64,000 bases of DNA from Diphasiastrum complanatum (taxonomy: Eukaryota; Streptophyta; Lycopodiopsida; Lycopodiales; Lycopodiaceae): positions 69,935,982-69,999,981 of the forward strand of contig CM055097.1 of assembly GCA_029204225.1 (NCBI GenBank). Direction: 5' to 3'. Below are positions 55,877 to 64,000 of this stretch, piece by piece. Numbering within the stretch: position 1 is the stretch's first letter; every line of letters starts with the position of its first letter. The translations under genes were made by a program, and so were the position numbers. Below the pieces are notes generated by a model. It had not been told where the DNA came from. It was given only the letters and a program-made list of their open reading frames with translations, and ran no database searches.

Positions 55877-57230
55877 GTCTATTAAGTTCTAGTAATCGAC
55901 TCTATGGTCGACGCTAGTAGTGTCTACTATAGCGTCGATTTTCAGAATGTAATAGATGCTATGGTCGACGCTGCTAGCATCGACAATAGAGTCGATTACC
56001 AGAACTTAATAGACTGGCGCGTCGCGGTTTCTTCCCATTTATATTTTCAGTTTTTTAGCGTGAGGAGGAGGATACTTTTGTGCCTAGCGGTGGTGTTGCT
56101 CTCTATGACTCTTCTAATGATGCTTGATCCTTCTTATGTTTTTTTGTCACAGCCAAAGCTCTCTACCTTTGCACCATAGCCACCAGAGCTTGGAGAAAAA
56201 GTTGAGCATTGGACAAAAAGGTGAGTACCATAGCCAGCATTCAAAAGTTTACTAGTTTTTCTTTGATACATTTGTGTTTATTGTTGTTTATGTTCTTTTG
56301 TCACAGCCAAAGCTCTTTAACTTCTCACCATAGCCAGGGCTTGCGAATTTTTTTTTTTTGCAATTTTTAGGCCATGGCAAAAATTGCAGAAAACTTTTCG
56401 CGGTTGAAATTGCAGAAAAAATTGCAAAAAGCTTTCCGCAATTTCTCCCGTCATGGTAGGAATCGTAGATAAAACTGCGAAAAAAAATTTCGCAATTTTT
56501 AGACATGGCATAAATTGCGGAAATTATTGCAAATTGCGGAGAAAATTGTGGACAAAATTGCGAAAAATTGCGGACAAAATTCAAAAAAAACTTTCGCAAT
56601 TTTTGCCATCACGGCAAGAATTGCAGAAAAAAATTTCTGTAATTTTTTGGCTAGCATCAACCATAGCATCGATTACCAGAACTTGGCAGATGCTATGGTT
56701 GACGCTAGCAGCGTCGACCATAGCGTTTACTAAGTTTTGGTAATCGATGCTATGGTCGACGCTGCTAGCTGACCATAGAGTTGATTACAGAAAGCCGAAT
56801 TGCTTGGCGCATCGCGGTTTCTTTTCATTTTGATTTTTGATTTTTGAGCGCAAAGAGGAGGATATTTTTGTGCCTAGCGATGGTGCTGCTCTCTATGGCT
56901 CTTCTAATGATGTTTGATCTTTCTTATGCTTTTTTGTCACAACCAAGTTCTCTACCTTTTCACCATAGCCAGGGCTTGGAGAAAAAGTGGAGCATTGGAC
57001 AAAAAGGTGAGCACCATAGCCAACATTCAAAAGTTTACTTGTTTTTCTTTGATACATTTGTGTTTATTGTTGTTTATGTTCTTTTGTCACAACCAAAGCT
57101 CTTTACCTTCTTACCATAGCCAAGGCTTGAGCAAAAAGTTAAGCATTGGACACAAAGGTAAGCACCATAGCCAACATTCAAAAGTTTACTTGTTTTGCTT
57201 TGTTGAATTTGTGTTTATTGTTGTTTATGT
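55877..57230. repeat. Duplicated hairpin-plus-leader module of the CACTA element
   Basis: Module 1 has a long hairpin at 55877-56014 (44-bp arms containing TAATCGACTCTATGGTCGAC and complement), then a segment to about 56340. Module 2 has a comparable hairpin at 56650-56769 (GCTATGGTCGACGCTGCTAG), then the same downstream segment to about 57000. The phrases GCATCGCGGTTTCTT and CTTCTAATGATG mark corresponding positions. After module 2 a ~165-bp unit (ACCATAGCCAAC, CAAAAGTTTACTTGTTTT) repeats tandemly. A block of subterminal repeats (56340-56650) separates the two modules. Confidence 0.8.
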
Positions 57231-57690
57231 TCTTTTCTCTCTCTCATTGACACTCTTTTGTTTTTTTTTTCATCAGAGTTAAAGCTTTTCAAAAGCTTTC
57301 AAAAGCTTGAGGTAAAGCTATTTAAAAGCTTGTAAACCTTTTCAAAGAGTGCATATGAAAGCTTCTCAAAAGGAGTAAAGTTATTTAAAAGGGTGTAAAG
57401 CTTGGAGTAGGGCTTGGAGTAAAGTAAGTTTTTTGAAAACCTTGATGACTCTTTATCATTTAATGTCTCTCAATGACACTCTTTTGTTTCCCTTTCATTA
57501 GAGTTAAAGTAGTTTGAGTAAATCTTGGAGTAAAGCTTGTTCTCCCTCTCCCTCTTTGTCTCTGTCTGTCTCTCTCTCTCATTGACACTTTTTTTCTCAC
57601 TTTTATCACAGTATCCTCAGTTTGGAGTAAAGTTTCTTGGGGTAAAGCTTTTGAAACAAAGTTTTTGGAGACAAGGTGAGCATTGTTTAT
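56170..57690 (+). promoter_or_regulatory. Possible multi-exon 5' leader with repeated splice sites
   Basis: Consensus donors occur after each repeated unit (AAAAAGGTGAGCACC near 57003, ACAAAGGTAAGCACC near 57155, GACAAGGTGAGC near 57675). Acceptor-like tracts occur at TTCTTTTGTCACAG/CCAAAG, TTTTTTTTCATCAG/AG, CCCTTTCATTAG/AG and TTTTATCACAG/TATC. They precede the coding exon at 58111, which itself follows TTTTTAATATGCAG. This fits a series of small non-coding exons. It is inferred from splice consensus only. Confidence 0.4.
56340..56650. repeat. Subterminal repeat block, internal
   Basis: The same AAATTGC/GCAATTT hairpin units as at 54645-55470 (for example GCAGAAAACTTTTCGCG and TTCCGCAATTTCTCCCG). 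They lie between the two duplicated leader modules, suggesting that one module and its adjoining repeats were duplicated together. Confidence 0.8.
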
Positions 57691-57845
57691 TGTGAATCTT
57701 GTTTCTTTGTTTTGTTGAAATATTGTTGTTTTGTTTTATTAAAATCTTGTTGCTTTGTTTGTGGGTATTTTCTTTCAATTGAAACTTTCTAAAATAATGT
57801 GAAGAGCATATGTTACAGCTTGATAAAGATAAACGTTTTAAAATT

Positions 57846-58790
57846 ATGAAAACAAGTAAGACAATTGAAAAGGACTTTAGTGTTTAGAGTTTAGATTAAA
57901 AGATTTATAGAAAGGGTATACATGAGGACATGATATAAGAGATTTAGGGTAAAAGATTTAAATTAAAGACTTAGCTACAGTGGATCAGAGATAAGGATTA
58001 TCAGAGAGAAATTGAATAAAAAGAGAATAGTTTATATTTAGGTTTGTGGTTATAGTCAATTTTATATTTTATGTTCATCATTGTTATCTTAATCGTAGTT
58101 CATTTTTAATATGCAGATGTCTGACCCTCCATCTCTTGGATCTTCGTCTCATGAAGAGTGTATGAACTGGTTAAGTAGTGCATCTACTAGGCAGAGAGAA
58201 CAAATGGATGTTGTTCTCCAGCAGTATAGGTCCATGTTAAACTCTCCAGCGGCCTCACAACAAGGTAGTCCTCAGAGGCCCCCTACTAGTGCACATTCAC
58301 ATGTACTATCACAGAGGCCCTCACCCATACCATCATAGAGGCCCTCACCAAATAGGTCTGCTCCTCAGACCTCAACGCCTCGCATTGCTAGGTCAGCACC
58401 ATGTAAGATCATTTAGGTAGTTGTTTTTTTGCTTGTGGAGGTGACGATGATTTTGAGGAGCCTAGATATAGAGATGACTCACCCGTGCGTGACACACCAC
58501 CACCTGGTTACAACGCCCCACTTTCTAGAGCCGATCTGATATTATACTATGACATTGATACATCAGGGGCTATAGTTGAGGATGTTAAGGGGAAGGAGGT
58601 CCTAGCTTATATGAGAGAGCTCTGTCATGGGGCATTTTGATAGGAATATGTTCAGAGATTGGAGGGTTGTCCCTATCACTGAGAAGCGTCGGGTCATAGA
58701 TGATTTAAAGAGACGATTCTCTAATCCCCTTGATCACACCTTCAATGATAAAGTAATGATAGATTAGATGTGCATGCTCATGTTGATGAA
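57846..58790. repeat. Inverted duplication, right arm (partner 52130-53092)
   Basis: Reverse-complement partner of 52130-53092. It includes about 265 bp of intron/upstream DNA (AAAAGGACTTTAGTGTTTAG, ATGAGGACATGATATAA) and the first coding exons of the Transposase_24-type gene. Confidence 0.85.
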
Positions 58791-58903
58791 GGCCAAGTTG
58801 GATCTACATTATCCAACAATTAGAGATGTACCAAAGGTGCAAATCGAGGCAATTCGTCAAGCATTGTTGGTACTACTCTACTTTTATTTGAATCTCATAT
58901 AGA

Positions 58904-58963
<60 letters not shown>

Positions 58964-60520
58964 TAGTTTGATGAGTTTTATTTCATATCACACACAGAAT
59001 ATGATTGCCAGTTTTTATCACAATACTTCAAGGACAAATTGTCGTCCAGTTTTCGTTCATTGAGACAGAGACTCAAGATCGACATTGACAAAGTAGAGGC
59101 AAAAAATTTAACGTCAAAATGTCCTGAGTGGATGGAAAAGAGGAGATGCCAGCTTCTACGTCAATATTTAAAAAGCAAAACTTTCCAATTTTATGTTTTA
59201 TCTATGTATTTTGAAACCAAAATTTGACTTGAATGCTTGGTCATCTCTAGTTAGTGCATGATTTATTTATTTTACTACTGACTTATTATTCATTTGCTTG
59301 ATGTGTGTACAATAATTTGCTTAGAAATTGAGTCAACAAAACAAAATCAACAGATCAAAACAACAAAAAATGCCGAATGTTGATCGAGCTGGATATGCGG
59401 ACATCAATATGAGACTGATATGTGTGTATACAACAAAACTTGTATTTGTATACTCCGATATGCAAAACCTCTTTTTTCATTATCTCATTTATTTTTGTCT
59501 ATTGTTGAGTGCCAAATTTCAGACACAAGAAAAGAATAGGGCTCCAACTGTTGTCGAGATCTATGTGGATGCTCATACTAGTCAAAGTTTTGGCAAACTA
59601 AAAACAGGCGAGGTGGATCATGACTTGTGGCTGAGACTTTGAAGGTAACACCCAACATGATATATAATAACATATATTTTTTGAAATTATGGTTTAAATG
59701 TATTTAATTTTATAAAATGTAATGATGAACATATATATGATTTTGCATGTAAATTTGATTAGCTATGTTTTTTTTTTGTGTAGAACGAAAATTTTAATTA
59801 ATTATATGTCAGAAACAAACCCCGACGACAAAGTAATGAAGATTTTAGAAGAAAATAGTTGGGGACGAAAGAGAGTAAGAGGCCTAAGTGTCTATAGAAA
59901 AGAGATGAGGTATTCTTCCCAAGTAGATGAAATGAGAAAAGAGATAGAGAGACAAAGTAAAGAAATGGAAGAACTCTGAAAGACTGTACAAATGTAGATG
60001 AAGATGATAAAAAGTTTATCCCAAGTTAGTTCGCTTTCTCAATTCTTCTTTCTCTCTCTCCATCTCTTTCTTTTGAAACTTGGTATAGTCCTAGCTATCT
60101 ACATAAAGAGAGGGAGAGGGAGAAAGAGAAAGAGAAAGAGAAAATGAGAAAGAGAGAGAGAATGAGATATATTCCTTATTTCTGTTTTGATCATGCATCT
60201 CTTTAACTGTAGATAAAGGCTGAGCTGAATCCAACTGTTGTAGGATTGGATCTTCCTCTACTACAACATGAAAGAGTCTAATTATTACACATGTACTTTG
60301 AGACACAAGACAATGCATGGGATGTCATACTCTAAATTGTGAAAGTCTTATAAAAAGTATGGACCTCATTAGAGAGATAGAGATAAGTTTTCTAACAATT
60401 TCATAATTTTTTTTGTATGTCATGTAGCGTGCAACTATAGAGAAGGATCCGACACCACGACAATCATGTTTAGCTCAGCCGTTATCTGAGGTGAAAAACT
60501 TGCTATTGAGGTTTAGGATT
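58117..60520 (+). CDS. En/Spm ORF1-like protein (Transposase_24 type), multi-exon, damaged
   Basis: The start is probably ATG 58117, right after an acceptor (MSDPPSLGS, HEECMNWLSSASTRQREQMD). A stop after SPIPS near 58338 and frame changes follow. Then come CGGDDDFEEPRYRDDSPVRD, LILYYDIDTSGAIVEDVKG and AYMRELCHG (to about 58780). Later exons have LSSSFRSLRQRLKIDIDKVE and KCPEWMEKRRCQLLRQYLKS (59039-59160); NKINRSKQQKMPNVDRAGYA (59328-59420); a C-terminal AKFQTQEKNRAPTVVEIYVD, AHTSQSFGKLKTGEVDHDLW (59510-59640); a coiled-coil-like part EMRKEIERQSKEMEEL (59920-59978); and a last exon PRQSCLAQPLSEVKNLL (about 60425-60520). The pattern 'rQxxKxNR…K…EI/F…HT…G…vD' is that of plant Transposase_24 proteins linked to En/Spm elements, which in the model element bind subterminal repeats. 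A (GT)n(GA)n run lies in one intron. Exon edges are approximate, and stops suggest a decayed gene. Confidence 0.65.
58916..58962. repeat. (GT)n(GA)n compound microsatellite
   Basis: About 14 GT units followed by about 9 GA units inside an apparent intron. Confidence 0.97.
60106..60170. repeat. Imperfect GA-rich tract
   Basis: GAGAGGGAGAGGGAGAAAGAG-type purine tract in an intron of the element gene. The Ser-Leu-Phe frame on the other strand is an artefact. Confidence 0.9.
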
Positions 60521-60539
60521 TAGGGTTGGTGATATTTTT

Positions 60540-61122
60540 TGCAATTTTAGCCAACAAATTGCAGGTATTTATTCGTAATTTTTTTGGCAAAAATTACCAA
60601 AACAATTGCGAAAATTTATTTCCGCAATTTTTCTCAAAATAGTGTATAAAAATTGCGGAAAATAAATTCGCAATTTATATTCTATTGTGAATTTATTTCC
60701 ACAATTTTTTGACACTTTTTTGAAAAAAAAATACGAAAATGAATTTTCGCAATTTTTGCACAAAAAATTACAGAAAAATATCCGCAATTTTTGCCACAAC
60801 AATTGTGAAAATGAATTTCCGCAATTTTTTTGACAATTTTTGCCCAAAAAATCTGGCAAAAAATATCAGCCAAACAAATTGTGGAAGCGGATTCCGCAAT
60901 TATTATGCCAAAAAATTGCGGGTGGGTTTCCGCAGTTTTTTTATTGTTAATCTAGCCATAAAAATTGCGGAAAATTAGCCAAAAAAAATGCGGGACAGAA
61001 ATTGCAAATTTGTCAAAAAAATTGCGCAATCCATATCCGCAATTTTTTTTTGGCAAAAAAATAGCAAAAATTGTGGAAATTTTCGTAATTCTTGCCAATT
61101 TTTTTCTGCAATTTTTGTCACA
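60540..61122. repeat. Subterminal repeat block, right
   Basis: Many units of the form AATTGCGAAAAT…TTTCCGCAATTTTT in alternating orientation, running right up to the terminal inverted repeat. Such arrays at the ends of CACTA elements are the binding sites for the element protein. Open frames here are artefacts. Confidence 0.88.
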
Positions 61123-61135
61123 TTTTCTTGTAGTG
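61123..61135 (+). repeat. CACTA terminal inverted repeat (right end)
   Basis: TTTTCTTGTAGTG, complement of CACTACAAGAAAA. The following three bases, ATA, would be the 3-bp target-site duplication. The left copy is not seen. Confidence 0.85.
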
Positions 61136-61690
61136 ATATATTCCTCCTCTCGGCTACCCCATTTTGTTGAGGGGTGTAGAGACAAGATAATTCTTTTTTA
61201 ATCTCCTCTTGATCACAAAAATTTTTAAATGCAGTGGAGATATATTCTCCACTATTATCACTTCTAAAAGTTTTGATCTTGTGATCAAAAGACTTCTCAA
61301 CAAATGCTTTGAACTTAAGAAAACATTCAAATACTTGTGCTTTAGATGGAAGTAAGAATACCCAACAAAACCTTGAGTAATCATCTATGAATGTAACAAA
61401 CATGGTGGCACCTCCATTAGATGTTGTACTTGCAAAATGTACATCCGAGGGGATCCACTCAAGTTAATGAGTTGTCTTTGTGATTGAACTTGAGAAGGGC
61501 TTCTTATGTGCTTTTGAGAGAGCACATGCCTCACATACTTTCTCCTCTTTTGCCAAGGATCTTAGAAGTCCTAAGGCAAGCTCCTCCTTGCACATGACCT
61601 CCATGGACTTTGAGTTGATGTGACCAAGTCTTTTGTGTGAAAGACTATGATTGGATAGTTTGGTCTCCTCAAGGTTAAAAATTTGCATGT
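61136..61690 (-). pseudogene. Copia pre-integrase/integrase fragment cut by the CACTA end
   Basis: Minus strand: SHKRLGHINSKSMEVMCKEE, CEACALSKAHKKPFSSSITK, a stop at 61461, SDVHFASTTSNGGATMFV, FIDDYSRFCWVFLL, FRSDNSGEYISTAF and YTPQQNGVAERRN. The frame then enters the CACTA terminus. It is closely similar in wording to the integrase at 21260-21780, so it belongs to the same or a near family. The remainder of the element is not present on the far side of the CACTA element. Confidence 0.9.
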
Positions 61691-61699
61691 CAGAGAGAC

Positions 61700-62155
61700 A
61701 ATTTGATCAAGAAATGAAACCAATGTACCAGTTGTCAACCAACATGCTCTGGGAGAATAGCGAATCACCTACAATGCACTCGTAATGGTCAAAAATCTCC
61801 TGGCGAGGCGTGCTATAAAACACCAACCTCTCCAACTGACTCACTGACAGCCTGTTTTTTCTCCTTGCGTGAATGAGTGCCCATGTGCTCCAATTGTGCT
61901 CACATACGGAGGCAACGCAGTCTTGTGGTACGTGCATTGAAATGCTTCAGCACATATGCACAGGTAGAACGTCAACGAAACACAGAAATGGAAGATAAAA
62001 TGAGATGCATACCTGAGAAAAGACACACAGTGCAAGACGTTGTATAGATGGATAGGTGCTTCTGAACATGGTCCGCCAGGTAATGGGAAGCTACCTCCTC
62101 TCTGGATCCTGAGCAGCCGGGTGGCCAAAGGTGCCCATGCCGGGCTCAAGCAGAC
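61700..62155 (-). pseudogene. hAT transposase C-terminal dimerisation region
   Basis: Minus strand: about 62110-62015 encodes YPSIQRLALCVFSQ ending at a donor-like CAG/GTATGC. After an intron of about 95 bp, QDCVASVCEHNWSTWALIHA and RRKNRLSVSQLERLVFY follow (about 61925-61820). The pattern 'S(S/A)xCERNWS…HxKxRNRL…LEDLVY' is the C-terminal dimerisation motif of plant hAT transposases. The catalytic part is missing, and copia fragments flank it on both sides. Confidence 0.8.
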
Positions 62156-62640
62156 TTATTGTAATCATCAATAAAGCTAATAAAATATTTGGGCCTCCTA
62201 CTGAGATCACGTTGAAAGGTCCACATATATCAGAATGCACTAACTCCAGAATCTTGGTCGTTCTTTAGGAGTCCTTGACGAAAGGAGTACGTGACATCTT
62301 ACCCTTCAAACATGCATCATAGGTCATCGGACTGGTTGCATTCGAGATGTTCACCCTGTGATTGCTCCATAATGGCTTGCTTGATATAGTGTCATTGAAT
62401 TCATATGGCATATTCTCTTGTGCCATTGAGTATCTGGCGAATCATCATAAGTCTGATGCACTTGATCTGCAAGTAAACATACCTTCAAGTGATACAGGTT
62501 GTCTTTTTTTCTACCTTGAGTGATCAGTGTACTGGTACTTGCATCAACAAAGTTGCATGCTTCATCTGAGAATGTTATATGCATATATTCTTGCCACTGA
62601 TAGCAAGTCTTGCTACAGTGTTGGCATGAATAGAACTATA
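62156..62640 (-). pseudogene. Copia protease-linker to integrase fragment
   Basis: Minus strand: FMPTL, a stop, QDLLSVAR (near 62630); ITFSDEACNFVDASTSTLIT and QGRKKDNLYHLKV; then WHKRICHMNSMTLYQASHYG; then CLKGKM-type zinc half, RTPFVKDS, ILELVHSDICGPFNVIS. It ends near 62156 where hAT sequence begins. The wording resembles the copia relic at 9970-12216 more than family X. Confidence 0.8.
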
Positions 62641-63142
62641 AAGTCCTCAATCCAAGGGTCCTATTCTAAGCATGCCAATCAGGATCAACACAAGGGAACC
62701 TGATGGTGGACAAACCAACCCAACCAAACTTAGATCGAACGGATCTAGCCCCCAAGCTATGGATCAATCTTAAAGAGGAATGAGGCATCACACCAGTAGC
62801 ATCCTGCCACCGGTCATGCTATCAAGCATACACTAGTGAGATCCCAACAGGTATACTTATACCCTCCAAGGCCCATGCACCACTAGTAGTGCATTGTGAC
62901 ACCTCATTGGACACCTCTATAGCCTATCTGAGTCACGTCATCCAGTTTCCCAATGACTCACTGATAGACCCATATAAATCCACCATCAAGTGTTTAGGCC
63001 TACAACCATTAACTATGACCATGTACACATAAGGGCCCCAAATCCCTTATAGTCACAATTAACTTATGGGTTGTCGGTCTATCGGTCCCTAGCGTGGATA
63101 CACTACCCGAGCCCAGTCATGGGCATGACATTCTCCCCCCCT
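62641..63142 (-). repeat. Retroelement 3' LTR with polypurine tract, minus strand
   Basis: On the minus strand AAGGGGGGGGAGAA (63131-63144) is a polypurine tract followed by an LTR start TGTCATGCCCATGACTGGGC at 63130. The segment to about 62641 is non-coding. The inner boundary next to the copia fragment is approximate, and the element type (copia or gypsy) cannot be told from this alone. Confidence 0.5.
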
Positions 63143-63144
63143 TA

Positions 63145-63521
63145 TTGAAGTTTTGTCCTCAGAACTTAAAACTGGAAAAGTTCCTCCTTAAGCTTCCTTC
63201 ATGTTACAAAGAATCATCATCGTCAGTACACCCTTCCATCGAACCAACTGATTGGTAGCTATATGATTTCACACTCATTTAGTTCTTGTATCCAAGATCT
63301 TTCCGGGTTCAAGCGGAGACACACCCGATGATTCATCCAATAGGTCCAATCGATTTCCAGATCCAAGATGCTCTCCTTCATGTAGACTCTTTCAGACACG
63401 GCATACATGAAATACGGGATGCACTTGAGATCCATCCGGGAGTTCTGATTGGTAAGCTAAGGATCTGATCTTTTTCAAGATCTTAAACAATCATCTATAT
63501 CTAGGGGATTAGTAATGCTAG
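63145..63521. other. No gene recognised
   Basis: It lies upstream of the polypurine tract in the minus orientation, so it may contain the end of the pol gene of that element. I could not recognise an integrase or RNase H motif in any frame. Confidence 0.4.
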
Positions 63522-64000
63522 CTGGCATTACATTTGATTTTAAACTGGTGCTGAAAGCTAATATCATTAATATTAGCTACGCATCACTCTGTTTCATTGG
63601 ACGCTTTAACATAATCACGAAAATCATGTTGTGTTTGATTAATGACACGTTTGGCTTTGGCACATACGATTCCTGAACAATGCTTTGAAGCACTGGTAAA
63701 GAAAATGCTTTCTTGTGTTTCAACCTCTTAGAAAAGCAACTAAGCATTTGATCAATTTGATCGTGGGTATGTCCTACCAACAAAAGTCCTATTTTTACTT
63801 TTTAAAAAAAACTTTCTCCACTAGCACAAGCATGCCAAAACAGTTTGGTTTTTTTTTTCCCTAGCAGTGTCGTAAATAAAGTATTTCTGGAAGATTTTCA
63901 CCAAATTCGCAAATTATCTTATGTACAATGGTGATCGTCAAATTTGGATCATTTCGAACATTGGGATAGTTAAAAAAGACCTTGGCCTCCAAAGTGCCAT
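63522..64000 (-). pseudogene. DUF7869-type, transposase-like gene, copy 2 (runs off the window)
   Basis: Minus strand, very similar to 25540-26025. It encodes FNYPNVRNDPNLTITIVHKI, then a degraded QLDN-REN region (one base lost, 'YLRHC'), then VGHTHDQIDQMLSCFSKRLK, YVPKPNVSLIKH and, after a TGA/TAG-type break, DISFQHQFKIKC. It keeps CAG where copy 1 has TAG. Similarity to copy 1 ends near 63522 (copy 1 continues GTAACGAATC, this copy GTAATGCCAGC). This marks an element or insertion edge. Confidence 0.75.

Larger units (their letters stand above)
54641..61135 (+). mobile_element. CACTA (En/Spm) element carrying a Transposase_24-type gene
   Basis: The right end at 61123-61135 reads TTTTCTTGTAGTG, the exact complement of the canonical terminus CACTACAAGAAAA, and cuts into a copia integrase frame. 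Inside it are dense subterminal repeats (60540-61120), an En/Spm ORF1-type gene (58111-60520), a repeated non-coding leader region (55877-57700) and a second block of the same subterminal repeats (54645-55470). The left terminus was not found: the sequence near 54641 (GTCTACAATTCTGCC) is at best a degraded end. The left boundary is therefore inferred from where the repeats begin. No TNP2-type catalytic transposase is present, so the element would be non-autonomous. Confidence 0.7.

Noticed and set aside
56043-57282. Hydrophobic peptide (ILLCLAVVLLSMTLLMM) repeated in both leader modules, as a possible secreted or membrane peptide
   Set aside because: The two copies vary without clear codon-level constraint, and the frame runs into repeats and consensus splice sites. 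A leader exon explains it better.

Overview
This window looks like nuclear DNA of a land plant with a large, repeat-filled genome. The evidence is plant-type Ty1/copia polyprotein fragments, En/Spm (CACTA), hAT and Athila/Tat-type Ty3/gypsy relics, spliceosomal introns (GT..AG), and one intact plant UDP-glycosyltransferase with a canonical 44-residue PSPG box. The UGT sequence and the mix of repeats do not look like a typical flowering plant to me. A fern, lycophyte, bryophyte or gymnosperm is possible, but this is a low-confidence impression. No RNA gene, organellar segment or bacterial-style operon was seen.

Layout. 1-4.1 kb: a hairpin repeat and a decayed phosphoenolpyruvate carboxylase pseudogene whose intron carries a short tRNA-derived retroposon. 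4.1-9 kb: a minus-strand copia relic interrupted by a MITE and by the left end of a CACTA element with a decayed TNP2-type transposase, then a tandem repeat and a GA microsatellite. 10-15.8 kb: two broken plus-strand copia elements, the second split by a MITE sister copy. 16.5-17.6 kb: an unrecognised two-exon minus-strand gene. 17.8-18.1 kb: a regular array of seven short palindromes that together form a larger foldback. 18.6-24.1 kb: the most complete copia element (5' LTR, primer binding site, gag-pol, polypurine tract, truncated 3' LTR). 25.4-26.7 kb: a broken DUF7869-type, transposase-like gene, with a second copy at the right edge (63.5-64 kb).

26.8-32.1 kb: two blocks of an unusual GGTCC-rich satellite punctuated by CG-rich 20-bp palindromes and poly(T), flanked by copia LTRs of one family. 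32-39 kb: copia elements of that family and a chimeric junction to another copia. 39.9-40.8 kb: a minus-strand Athila/Tat-type LTR with a tRNA-Asp primer site. 40.8-48.3 kb: AT-rich, nearly gene-free. 48.43-49.87 kb: the UGT gene, the only convincingly intact host gene. 50.2 kb: a nested hairpin just beyond it. 51-61.1 kb: two inverted copies of an En/Spm ORF1-like (Transposase_24) gene. The right copy belongs to a CACTA element with subterminal repeats, a multi-exon leader built of repeated modules, and a 13-bp terminus inserted in a copia integrase. 61.1-64 kb: copia, hAT and LTR relics.

There is no multi-gene pathway here. The genes are mostly transposon proteins in nested insertions. All assignments come from reading the sequence and from remembered family motifs; no search was run.
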